A DNA stretch of 11,739 nucleotides from Gammaproteobacteria bacterium. Its GTDB lineage: Bacteria > Pseudomonadota > Gammaproteobacteria > DRJJ01. The notes beneath the pieces were generated by a model that saw only the letters and a list, made by a program, of their open reading frames with translations, made no database searches and had not been told where the DNA came from. Made by a program: the position numbers and the translations under genes. Shown here one piece after another: positions 5,441-11,739 of this stretch. How positions within the stretch are numbered: the first letter of the stretch is position 1; each line of letters begins with the position of its first letter. Where the stretch lies: positions 1 through 11,739 of the forward strand of contig DRJJ01000162.1 in assembly GCA_011052255.1 (NCBI GenBank), given 5' to 3'.

Positions 5441-7873
5441 ATGGATTTTGATGAGCAGAATTCAGAAGTCATAGATGGCCAGAGCCGTGTGATTCCTGTA
5501 TTGCCGCTGCGTGATGTAGTGGTCTACCCGCATATGGTGATCCCGCTGTTTGTCGGCCGGGAAAAGTCTATTCGGGCTCTTGAGGATGCGATGGAAGACG
5601 ACAAGCAGATTTTGCTGGTCGCTCAGGAAAGCGCAGATGTAGACGATCCGACTCCTGATGACATACATCGTGTAGGGACTTTATCGACTATATTACAGCT
5701 GCTCAAGCTACCCGATGGGACGGTCAAGGTTCTGGTTGAGGGGGCAGAGCGAGCGAAAGTGCTGGCTTATATCAGCAAGGACGATTTTTTTACTGCCCAG
5801 ATCACCCTGATTGATGCGGATGAAGAAGATGATGAGCGCGAAACAGATGTCCTGATGCGTTCACTGATGACCCAGTTTGACCAGTACGTCAAACTCAACA
5901 AGAAAGTCCCGCCCGAGATTCTGACCTCACTGGCTGGCATCGATGAGCCGGGCCGGCTGGCCGACACGATTGCGGCACATATGTCACTTAAGCTGGAAGA
6001 GAAGCAGAAAATCCTGGAAATTGGCTCTGTTCGTGCACGTCTGGAGCACCTGTTGGGGCTGGTTGAGACCGAAATTGATCTGTTGCAGGTAGAAAAGCGC
6101 ATACGCTCACGCGTGAAACAGCAAATGGAAAAAAGTCAGCGTGAGTATTATCTGAATGAGCAAATGAAAGCGATTCAGAAAGAACTGGGTGACATGGACG
6201 ATGTACCCAATGAGATCGAAGAACTGACTGATCGAATAGAAAAGGCCAAAATGCCGAAAGAGGCCAGACAGAAGGCCATTACTGAACTGAATAAACTCAA
6301 ACAAATGTCACCGATGTCGGCAGAAGCCTCTGTGGTACGAAATTACATCGACACGCTGGTATCCGTCCCCTGGCGCAAGAAAACCAAAATCAGAAATGAT
6401 CTTACTGAAGCTTCAGCTGTGCTTGAAGAAGATCACTATGGCCTCGAGAAGGTGAAGGAACGCATACTGGAGTATCTTGCAGTCCAGCAGCGTGTACGCA
6501 AGCTCAAGGGGCCTATCCTGTGTCTGGTCGGGCCTCCTGGCGTGGGCAAGACCTCGCTGGGGCGCTCTATTGCTCGCGCAACGCATCGCAAATTTGTGCG
6601 GATGTCACTGGGTGGCGTGCGTGACGAGGCCGAGATCCGTGGCCATCGCCGTACCTATATCGGCTCCATGCCGGGCAAACTGATTCAAAATCTTACCAAG
6701 ACGGGTGTTCGTAACCCATTGTTCTTGTTAGACGAAATTGATAAAATGTCGAATGATTTCCGTGGAGACCCATCCTCTGCACTGCTTGAGGTGCTGGATC
6801 CGGAGCAAAATCACACCTTTGCCGATCACTATCTGGAAGTGGATTATGATCTGTCGGATGTGATGTTTGTGGCTACTGCCAATTCGCTGAATATCCCCGC
6901 GCCTTTGCTGGACAGAATGGAAGTTATTCGTATTCCAGGTTATACCGAAGATGAAAAGGTCAATATTGCCAAGCGCTATTTATTACCCAAACAGATGACC
7001 GCGAATGGGCTGAAGAAAACAGAATTGAGCATGTCGGATAATGCCCTGCGCGATGTTATTCGTTATTTTACTCGTGAAGCCGGTGTGCGAAATCTGGAAC
7101 GTGAATTGTCCAAGGTCTGTCGTAAGGTGGTCAAAAACATTCTACTCAAGGAAGCGGGTAAAAAAAGCACTGTCACCCCCAAGAATATTGAGAAATATCT
7201 GGGTATCAAACGTTTCCGCTTTGGTCGTGCCGAAGAGAATGACCAGGTCGGCCAGGTAACGGGTCTGGCCTGGACAGAGGTGGGTGGTGAGCTGCTTACC
7301 ATCGAAACCACCCAGGTGCCCGGCAAAGGCAAGCTGATCTATACCGGCCAGTTGGGTGACGTCATGCAGGAATCCATACAGGCGGCAATGACAGTCGTGC
7401 GTAGCCGTTCGCAGGCGCTGGGCATAGAAGCTGATTTTTACCAGAAATACGATATTCACATCCACGTGCCTGAAGGCGCAACACCCAAGGATGGTCCAAG
7501 TGCCGGCGTGGCCATGTGCACCGCGTTGGTATCGGCGCTCACTAGCATAAAAGTGCGCGCTGACGTGGCCATGACCGGTGAGATCACCCTGCGAGGCGAG
7601 GTTTTGCCGATTGGTGGACTGAAAGAGAAGTTACTGGCCGCCCACCGGGGTGGTATCCAGACGGTGATTATTCCGGAGGAAAATCGTCGTGATCTGGCTG
7701 AAATCCCTGATAACATACTGGAACAGCTGGATATTCACCCGGTGAAATGGATTGATGATGTGCTGGGTCTGGCCTTGCAGCATATGCCAGTTGCGCTGCC
7801 TGATGATGGTGGTGAGGTAGCTAAAAAGGGCAAAACAACGGCTAAGGGAAAAGGCGCGATTCGCCCTCATTAA
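5441..7873 (+). CDS. lon: ATP-dependent protease Lon (LonA type)
   Basis: Homo-oligomeric cytoplasmic AAA+ protease that degrades misfolded proteins and short-lived regulators. The protein has 810 residues (E. coli 784). The N-terminal LAN substrate-binding domain begins at VIPVLPLRDVVVYPHMVIPL (17-36). A helical charged linker follows (about 205-290). Walker A is GPPGVGKT (364-371), and Walker B FLLDEID has D431 and E432. The protease domain has the catalytic dyad S687 (DGPSAG) and K730 (GGLKEKLLAAHRGG), 43 residues apart as in E. coli. The lysine-rich tail (EVAKKGKTTAKGKG) is longer than in E. coli. AAGGA (5429-5433) sits 7 nt before ATG. A sigma32 promoter lies just upstream. Confidence 0.98.
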   Translation: MDFDEQNSEVIDGQSRVIPVLPLRDVVVYPHMVIPLFVGREKSIRALEDAMEDDKQILLVAQESADVDDPTPDDIHRVGTLSTILQLLKLPDGTVKVLVEGAERAKVLAYISKDDFFTAQITLIDADEEDDERETDVLMRSLMTQFDQYVKLNKKVPPEILTSLAGIDEPGRLADTIAAHMSLKLEEKQKILEIGSVRARLEHLLGLVETEIDLLQVEKRIRSRVKQQMEKSQREYYLNEQMKAIQKELGDMDDVPNEIEELTDRIEKAKMPKEARQKAITELNKLKQMSPMSAEASVVRNYIDTLVSVPWRKKTKIRNDLTEASAVLEEDHYGLEKVKERILEYLAVQQRVRKLKGPILCLVGPPGVGKTSLGRSIARATHRKFVRMSLGGVRDEAEIRGHRRTYIGSMPGKLIQNLTKTGVRNPLFLLDEIDKMSNDFRGDPSSALLEVLDPEQNHTFADHYLEVDYDLSDVMFVATANSLNIPAPLLDRMEVIRIPGYTEDEKVNIAKRYLLPKQMTANGLKKTELSMSDNALRDVIRYFTREAGVRNLERELSKVCRKVVKNILLKEAGKKSTVTPKNIEKYLGIKRFRFGRAEENDQVGQVTGLAWTEVGGELLTIETTQVPGKGKLIYTGQLGDVMQESIQAAMTVVRSRSQALGIEADFYQKYDIHIHVPEGATPKDGPSAGVAMCTALVSALTSIKVRADVAMTGEITLRGEVLPIGGLKEKLLAAHRGGIQTVIIPEENRRDLAEIPDNILEQLDIHPVKWIDDVLGLALQHMPVALPDDGGEVAKKGKTTAKGKGAIRPH

Positions 7874-8212
7874 GCTGGATCGGGTCAGATACCATGTTGT
7901 AAGTGCCTGAATTTTAGCAAACGGCGTCAATATTTGTATAAAAATAACGAAACTGCCTGTTGACAGGGATTTTGCTGCCCTGATAGTCTGCTTGCGAATT
8001 ATGCATAAAACTGGATTACTGGCTTTAGACAGGCGTATACGCTCGTTCAGCTATTGAAATACCATGCGGGTAAAAACCGTTATCCATAACCTTCAAGAAA
8101 TTCAGAGCCAGCTGTGTGACGGGTTGCTTGCAAGAGATGCACGAACCCAGGCAGGCGGATACGAAAATGTATAAGAGATTAACCAAACTAAAACAAACAA
8201 GAGGATGTGTGA
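7874..8212. other. Non-coding gap between lon and hupB (339 bases)
   Basis: No ORF with coding character and no clear lon terminator are visible. The gap holds the hupB promoter candidate at 7960-7989, a 10-bp palindrome GCGTATACGC (8033-8042), and a dyad GTTAT-CC-ATAAC (8079-8090). If the promoter is right, the hupB leader is about 215 nt, long for such a small gene, and the dyads fall inside it. Confidence 0.6.
7960..7989 (+). promoter_or_regulatory. Probable hupB promoter
   Basis: A perfect -35 TTGACA (7960-7965), an 18-bp spacer, then TGA-TAGTCT (7981-7989), an extended -10 with TG one base upstream of the hexamer. CAGGG (7964-7968) and CCCTG (7978-7982) form an inverted repeat within the promoter. 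It would also serve the downstream tRNA-Val and tRNA-Asp. Confidence 0.5.
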
Positions 8213-8485
8213 ATGAATAAAACAGAACTTATTGAAGCTGTCGCAGATGCTGCAAACCTGTCAAAAGCCGATGCTGGACGTGCCGTAGATGGTGTGCTCG
8301 ATTCGATCATGAATGCCCTGAAATCGGGTGATCAGGTAACGCTGGTAGGTTTTGGTACCTTTAATGTTCGTGCTCGCGCTGCTCGCACTGGCCGAAATCC
8401 ACAGACGGGTGAGACGATGCAGATCAAGGCGAGCAACTCACCTGGATTTAAAGCTGGCAAAGCATTTAAGGATGCCGTAAACTAG
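8213..8485 (+). CDS. hupB: DNA-binding protein HU (beta-type)
   Basis: Small dimeric nucleoid protein that bends and wraps DNA with little sequence specificity. The protein has 90 residues, the usual HU length. Two N-terminal helices start MNKTELIEAVADAANLSKAD. The HU signature runs from GFGTFNVRARAART (47-60), and the intercalating beta-arm tip has R61-N62-P63. The end, GFKAGKAFKDAVN, is typical of HU. AGGA (8202-8205) lies 7 nt before ATG. HU rather than IHF follows from length, sequence and position between lon and ppiD, the place of hupB in relatives. tRNA-Val starts 11 nt after the stop, so both probably share one transcript. Confidence 0.96.
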   Translation: MNKTELIEAVADAANLSKADAGRAVDGVLDSIMNALKSGDQVTLVGFGTFNVRARAARTGRNPQTGETMQIKASNSPGFKAGKAFKDAVN

Positions 8486-8496
8486 CGCGCTCTTTT

Positions 8497-8572
8497 GGGT
8501 GCATAGCTCAGTTGGTAGAGCGTCGCCCTTACAAGGCGAATGTCGGGAGTTCGAGTCTCTCTGCACCCACCA
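8497..8572 (+). tRNA. tRNA-Val(UAC)
   Basis: A 76-nt cloverleaf. GGGTGCA (8497-8503) pairs with TGCACCC (8562-8568), followed by A and CCA (8570-8572). The anticodon stem TCGCC/GGCGA encloses loop CTTACAA, anticodon TAC at 8530-8532. Only 11 nt separate it from the hupB stop, leaving no room for its own promoter outside hupB. Confidence 0.97.
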
Positions 8573-8580
8573 GCTTGCAT

Positions 8581-8616
8581 CGGCTGCTGCTTGCGCAGGC
8601 AGGCAGGTAGCAGCCG
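8581..8616 (+). other. Long hairpin between tRNA-Val and tRNA-Asp
   Basis: CGGCTGCT (8581-8588) pairs perfectly with AGCAGCCG (8609-8616). The stem continues inward to 8594/8603 with two G-U pairs, about 14 bp in all around an 8-nt loop. No T-run follows, so it is not a standard terminator. A processing signal or partial terminator are options. Further dyads follow at 8638-8663 and 8664-8695. Confidence 0.55.
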
Positions 8617-8706
8617 GTTAGTTAGTGGGAATAGATACAGGTAGTCGGGCTGATGATTACCTGACAGCAATTCGGTGTCTTTTCGGATTGCCTGTTAAAA
8701 CAGCCA

Positions 8707-8783
8707 GGAGTGGTAGTTCAGTTGGTTAGAATACCGGCCTGTCACGCCGGTGGTCGCGGGTTCGAGTCCCGTCCACTCCGCCA
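8707..8783 (+). tRNA. tRNA-Asp(GUC)
   Basis: A 77-nt cloverleaf. GGAGTGG (8707-8713) pairs with CCACTCC (8773-8779), followed by G and CCA (8781-8783). The anticodon stem CCGGC/GCCGG encloses loop CTGTCAC with GTC at 8741-8743. It is nearly identical to E. coli tRNA-Asp. Last gene of the hupB/tRNA unit, directly before a strong terminator. Confidence 0.97.
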
Positions 8784-8792
8784 AACACTACA

Positions 8793-8823
8793 GGCGCTTC
8801 CTTACTGAGGGAAGCGCCTTTTT
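8793..8823 (+). terminator. Rho-independent terminator after tRNA-Asp
   Basis: GGCGCTTCC (8793-8801) pairs perfectly with GGAAGCGCC (8810-8818) around an 8-nt loop and is followed by TTTTT (8819-8823). This is the clearest intrinsic terminator in the window and closes the hupB-tRNA unit. Confidence 0.9.
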
Positions 8824-9009
8824 ATTGCGTATTAAAGAATGACTACAGTGTGCTAATTCCTTGCATGAAAGCCCATTTCACGCGGTTTTATGGTAGTCTA
8901 GGCAGCTTGTTGATCGGCCTGACAGGGATTATCGGTAAAGCTGATGATGAGCTCAGACCCTTGATACATAACGTTACCTGGATAAAACAACAAAAGGTGG
9001 TTTACAAAG

Positions 9010-10944
9010 ATGCTGCAGGCCATTCGTGACCGCGCAACCGGCTGGTTTGCATGGTTGATTGTCGGACTTTTAATTATTCCTTTCGCTTTATGGGGCGTCA
9101 GTGAGTATCTCGGTGGGGGCGGTGTGCCTGAAGTTGCGACCATCAACGACACCATCATCACCCGCGATGTGCTGGCTCGCCAGGTAGACATGCAGCTACG
9201 AGACCAACGCCAGAGGCCGGAAGGTGCTGCCTTTGTTCAGTTCCAGCGCGCGGTGCTGGAGCGTATGATACGTGAGGAATTACTGGTGCAGGCAGCCCGG
9301 GAGGCAGGGATGCGCATCAGTGATGAGCAGCTTGCCAGCGTTGTTCGCAATATCGAGTCCTTCCAGGTCGATGGTAAATTTGACAAGGATCTATTTAAAC
9401 AACTGTTACGTGATAACGGCTATTCAGTTGCAGCCTATGAGCAGGAGCGACGCCGCGACTTGCTGGTCAGACAATTTGTGCAAGGTATACAGAGCTCAGA
9501 ATTTAGTGTTGCGGGACAGGTTGATATGATGTCGCGCCTGCAGGGTCGGAAGATCGATCTGGTTTATACGATGATCAGCGCAGAAGGCTATCGGCAGAAA
9601 TTACAACCCGATGATGCCTCTATCCAGGCTTACTTCGAGGTGCATCGCGATAAATTTGTAAAGCCGGCACAGGTAAAGGTTGATTACATAAAACTGGATA
9701 TACGTGATATTGAAGAACTGATTCACCCGGACGAAGCCGCCTTGCACCGTCTCTACAACGAGGTCAGGGATACGTTGGGCATGAATGAGCAACGCCGTGT
9801 TGCTCATATCCTGGTGAGTGTCGATACGCCTGATGCAGAGCAGGCAGCGTTGGCGAAAATTACGAAAATCAGGTCAGAACTGGACGCGGGTGCCGATTTT
9901 TCGGAATGGGCAAAAAAATATTCGGATGACAGTGGTTCGGCTGCACAGGGTGGTGATCTCGGTACAATCGAAAAAGGAGTGCTGGATCCTGCATTTGAAG
10001 ATGCAGCGATGGCACTGAAACAAGGTGAAACCAGCGAGCCCGTGCGTTCACAGTTTGGTTATCATCTGATTAAACTTACCGAACTGAAACCAGGCGACAT
10101 CAAAACATTTGAGCAGGCAAGAGATGAGCTGGCAGCACGATACAAGCTCGAAGAAGCCGAAAAAATATACTATGAACGTTTCGAGCAGTTACAGGATCTG
10201 GCGTACGAAAACCATGAATCGCTTGACGTGCCAGCGAGTACCTTAGGATTAAAGATCGAGCAGAGCGAGTTTTTTGATCAACGAGGGGGTGAGGGCATAG
10301 CCGAATTTCCGCAGGTGGTTAAGGCGGCATTCAGTGAGGACGTGCTGGCAGCAGGTGATCTGAAGCGTGCCAGTAATAGTGGCTTGATCGAATTGCCGCA
10401 AAAGGATTCAACGCGACCCAAGACGGTCATTGTGGTACATGCGGCTGAATATGTGGCTGAGCGCCCACTGGAACTGGGAGAGGCGCGTGCCACGATCAGC
10501 AAACAACTGGAGTCCATCGCAGTCAATGACGCGATGACGGCGCTGGCGGATGAGTTTCTGGAAAAACTGAAAGCCGGTGGCAAGCTCGAACAACTGGCTA
10601 AAGAAAATAAACTTGAATACAAAACCGCTAAGTTGGTTGCGCGTTCTGACCCAGCGGTAGACAAGACCGTTCTGGAAGCTGCATTTCGTTTGGGTAAACC
10701 ATCTGATGGCAATCATCTGGATAGCAAAACTTATACCGCAAAGGGTGACCTTGCTGTATTCAGTGTATTGGCGGTAGAAGATGGTGATGCAGCAGCGCAG
10801 CCGGAAGCTATGAGAGGCTTTATTCAACAAATGATTCAGGCGGCACAGGCCGATGATAATGTGCGCAACCTGGTTGCGAGTCTGCGCAGGTCGGCAGAGG
10901 TTAAGGTTTTTGAGTCGCGTTTGATACAGCAAGATAATAATTAA
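9010..10944 (+). CDS. ppiD: Periplasmic folding chaperone PpiD (SurA-like N-domain plus parvulin domain)
   Basis: Inner-membrane-anchored periplasmic chaperone near the Sec translocon that assists proteins emerging from the membrane. The protein has 644 residues (E. coli 623). One N-terminal transmembrane segment (about 11-30, WFAWLIVGLLIIPFALWG) acts as an uncleaved anchor with the bulk outside. A SurA-N-like region (about 37-165) follows, with a typical EELLVQAAREAG helix. The parvulin (PpiC) domain runs from about 262 to 360: RRVAHILV, GGDLGTIEKGVLDPAFEDA, FGYHLIKLTE. A long C-terminal region of weaker conservation ends the protein. Parvulin activity in E. coli PpiD is weak, so the chaperone role is the safer claim. 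AAGGTGG (8994-9000) precedes ATG by 9 nt. I found no convincing promoter after the tRNA-Asp terminator. Confidence 0.96.
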   Translation: MLQAIRDRATGWFAWLIVGLLIIPFALWGVSEYLGGGGVPEVATINDTIITRDVLARQVDMQLRDQRQRPEGAAFVQFQRAVLERMIREELLVQAAREAGMRISDEQLASVVRNIESFQVDGKFDKDLFKQLLRDNGYSVAAYEQERRRDLLVRQFVQGIQSSEFSVAGQVDMMSRLQGRKIDLVYTMISAEGYRQKLQPDDASIQAYFEVHRDKFVKPAQVKVDYIKLDIRDIEELIHPDEAALHRLYNEVRDTLGMNEQRRVAHILVSVDTPDAEQAALAKITKIRSELDAGADFSEWAKKYSDDSGSAAQGGDLGTIEKGVLDPAFEDAAMALKQGETSEPVRSQFGYHLIKLTELKPGDIKTFEQARDELAARYKLEEAEKIYYERFEQLQDLAYENHESLDVPASTLGLKIEQSEFFDQRGGEGIAEFPQVVKAAFSEDVLAAGDLKRASNSGLIELPQKDSTRPKTVIVVHAAEYVAERPLELGEARATISKQLESIAVNDAMTALADEFLEKLKAGGKLEQLAKENKLEYKTAKLVARSDPAVDKTVLEAAFRLGKPSDGNHLDSKTYTAKGDLAVFSVLAVEDGDAAAQPEAMRGFIQQMIQAAQADDNVRNLVASLRRSAEVKVFESRLIQQDNN

Positions 10945-11018
10945 TTCAGAGTCTCACGGGCAGTTAAAAAGGACATTGTCTGGGTAACCGTTCCCGGAGA
11001 CGAATTTCGAGTAGCAGG

Positions 11019-11739
11019 ATGCGTCTGAAATTACATTGGCAAATATTAATAGCCCTCGTGCTTGCGATTCTGGCTGGGATTCTAGCCGGCAGAGATGCGT
11101 CGCTACTTGGTATTACCTTTCTCTCCATGTTTGCGTTTATTGGTACCTTGTTTCTGAACGCATTGAAGATGATCATCGTGCCACTGGTCATGTCCTCTAT
11201 TATCACCGGTATTGCCAATGCCGGTGATGGCCAGGGACTAGGGCGGCTGGGTGGCAAGACCATTTTATTTTATGTAACCAGTACCATGCTGGCTGTTATA
11301 ACCGGCCTGGTGTTTGTCAATTTCTTTACACCTGGTCTACTTGATGGCGAACCATTAAACAAGGTTCTCGGGCTGGATATGTCTCTGGCACAGGAAGCGG
11401 CTGACAAGGTAGGTGATCGCGATATCAGCGTGATTGCAGATGTGTTCCTGAGTATGGTGCCACCCAATATTGTTGAGGCAGCCAGCAAGGGACAAATGCT
11501 GGGCCTGATATTTTTTAGTTTGTTGTTCGGCTACTTTATGACCCGCGTAGAAAGGCTACCCGGTGAGACCATGAAAAACTTCTGGCTGGGTCTGTTTCAG
11601 ATTATGCTTAAGATTACTGATTTGGTGATGCGCTTCGCACCGATTGGTATTTTCGGTCTGGTGGCAAAGGTTGTGGCTGAGATAGAACCATCAGAGTTAA
11701 GCACGCTGGCCGAGTCGACAGGCCGGTTTTTTATAACGG
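11019..11739 (+). CDS. Dicarboxylate/amino acid:cation symporter, SDF family (C-terminus cut by window edge)
   Basis: Secondary transporter of the GltP/DctA type in the inner membrane, which takes up glutamate, aspartate or C4-dicarboxylates with Na+ or H+. The frame is open for 240 codons to the window edge; the family is about 400-430 residues. Visible parts: first transmembrane helix WQILIALVLAILAGILAG (7-24), the family segment LKMIIVPLVMSSIITGI (49-65), PPNIVEAASKGQMLGLIFFSLLFG (148-171), and MRFAPIGIFGLVA (204-216). The serine-rich hairpin and the NMDGT-type substrate motif lie beyond the window, so substrate cannot be assigned. ATG 11019 is the best start by homology, but AGG directly abuts it. 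The more normal AAAAAGGA at 10966-10973 would instead serve an in-frame CTG at 10980. It lies 74 nt after ppiD, with no terminator seen. Confidence 0.9.
   Translation, partial: MRLKLHWQILIALVLAILAGILAGRDASLLGITFLSMFAFIGTLFLNALKMIIVPLVMSSIITGIANAGDGQGLGRLGGKTILFYVTSTMLAVITGLVFVNFFTPGLLDGEPLNKVLGLDMSLAQEAADKVGDRDISVIADVFLSMVPPNIVEAASKGQMLGLIFFSLLFGYFMTRVERLPGETMKNFWLGLFQIMLKITDLVMRFAPIGIFGLVAKVVAEIEPSELSTLAESTGRFFIT

Noticed and set aside
8482..8670. Minus-strand ORF of 62 codons with GGCRETRTPDIRLVRATLYQLSYAP
   Set aside because: It is the antisense of tRNA-Val, also a classic spurious ORF.
8871..8878. GCCCATTT before ppiD as a sigma32 -10 box
   Set aside because: No CTTGAAA-like -35 box at 12-15 nt upstream.
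8961..8988. TTGATA-N16-TAAAAC as the ppiD promoter
   Set aside because: Its transcript start would fall inside the ppiD Shine-Dalgarno at 8994-9000, leaving no usable leader.
10278..10932. Long minus-strand ORFs (144 and 174 codons) opposite ppiD
   Set aside because: Low-complexity Ser/Leu-rich translations in shadow frames of a clear gene, with no family motif or ribosome site.

Overview
This window reads as core chromosome of a non-enteric gammaproteobacterium of moderate GC content. The evidence is the gene order folD (divergent), a tRNA cluster, tig, clpP, clpX, lon, hupB, tRNAs, ppiD. From memory this matches the order in Pseudomonas and relatives. FolD has the enteric-type GASN..VGRP loop, and every tRNA gene carries an encoded CCA end. 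I cannot assign a genus. No integrase, transposase, CRISPR array, phage gene or defence gene is visible.

Layout. Positions 1-597 hold the N-terminal 199 codons of folD on the minus strand. From 694 everything points right. A sigma70-type promoter precedes tRNA-Pro(UGG), tRNA-Arg(UCU), tRNA-His(GUG) and tRNA-Lys(CUU). Two small hairpins, a 16-bp palindrome and a second promoter follow, then tRNA-Leu(UAG), which lies 52 nt before tig. Then come clpP and clpX, with a 277-nt gap between them that holds a candidate sigma54 element and a tandem repeat, and lon, which has a good candidate heat-shock (sigma32) promoter. A 339-nt gap with a candidate promoter leads to hupB. tRNA-Val(UAC) starts 11 nt after the hupB stop, tRNA-Asp(GUC) follows, and a clear Rho-independent terminator closes that unit. 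ppiD and the first 240 codons of an SDF-family symporter finish the window.

How the genes work together. Trigger factor folds nascent chains at the ribosome. ClpX unfolds tagged proteins and feeds them to ClpP. Lon degrades damaged proteins. PpiD is a membrane-anchored periplasmic chaperone. The block is therefore a protein quality-control locus, joined to housekeeping tRNA genes, the HU nucleoid protein and one-carbon metabolism (FolD).

I found no unknown protein system here. What is worth a second look is regulatory or structural: the clpX upstream region, the mixed mRNA/tRNA transcription units, the structured spacer between tRNA-Val and tRNA-Asp, a U-U mismatch in tRNA-Leu, and a tiny ORF overlapping the clpP start.
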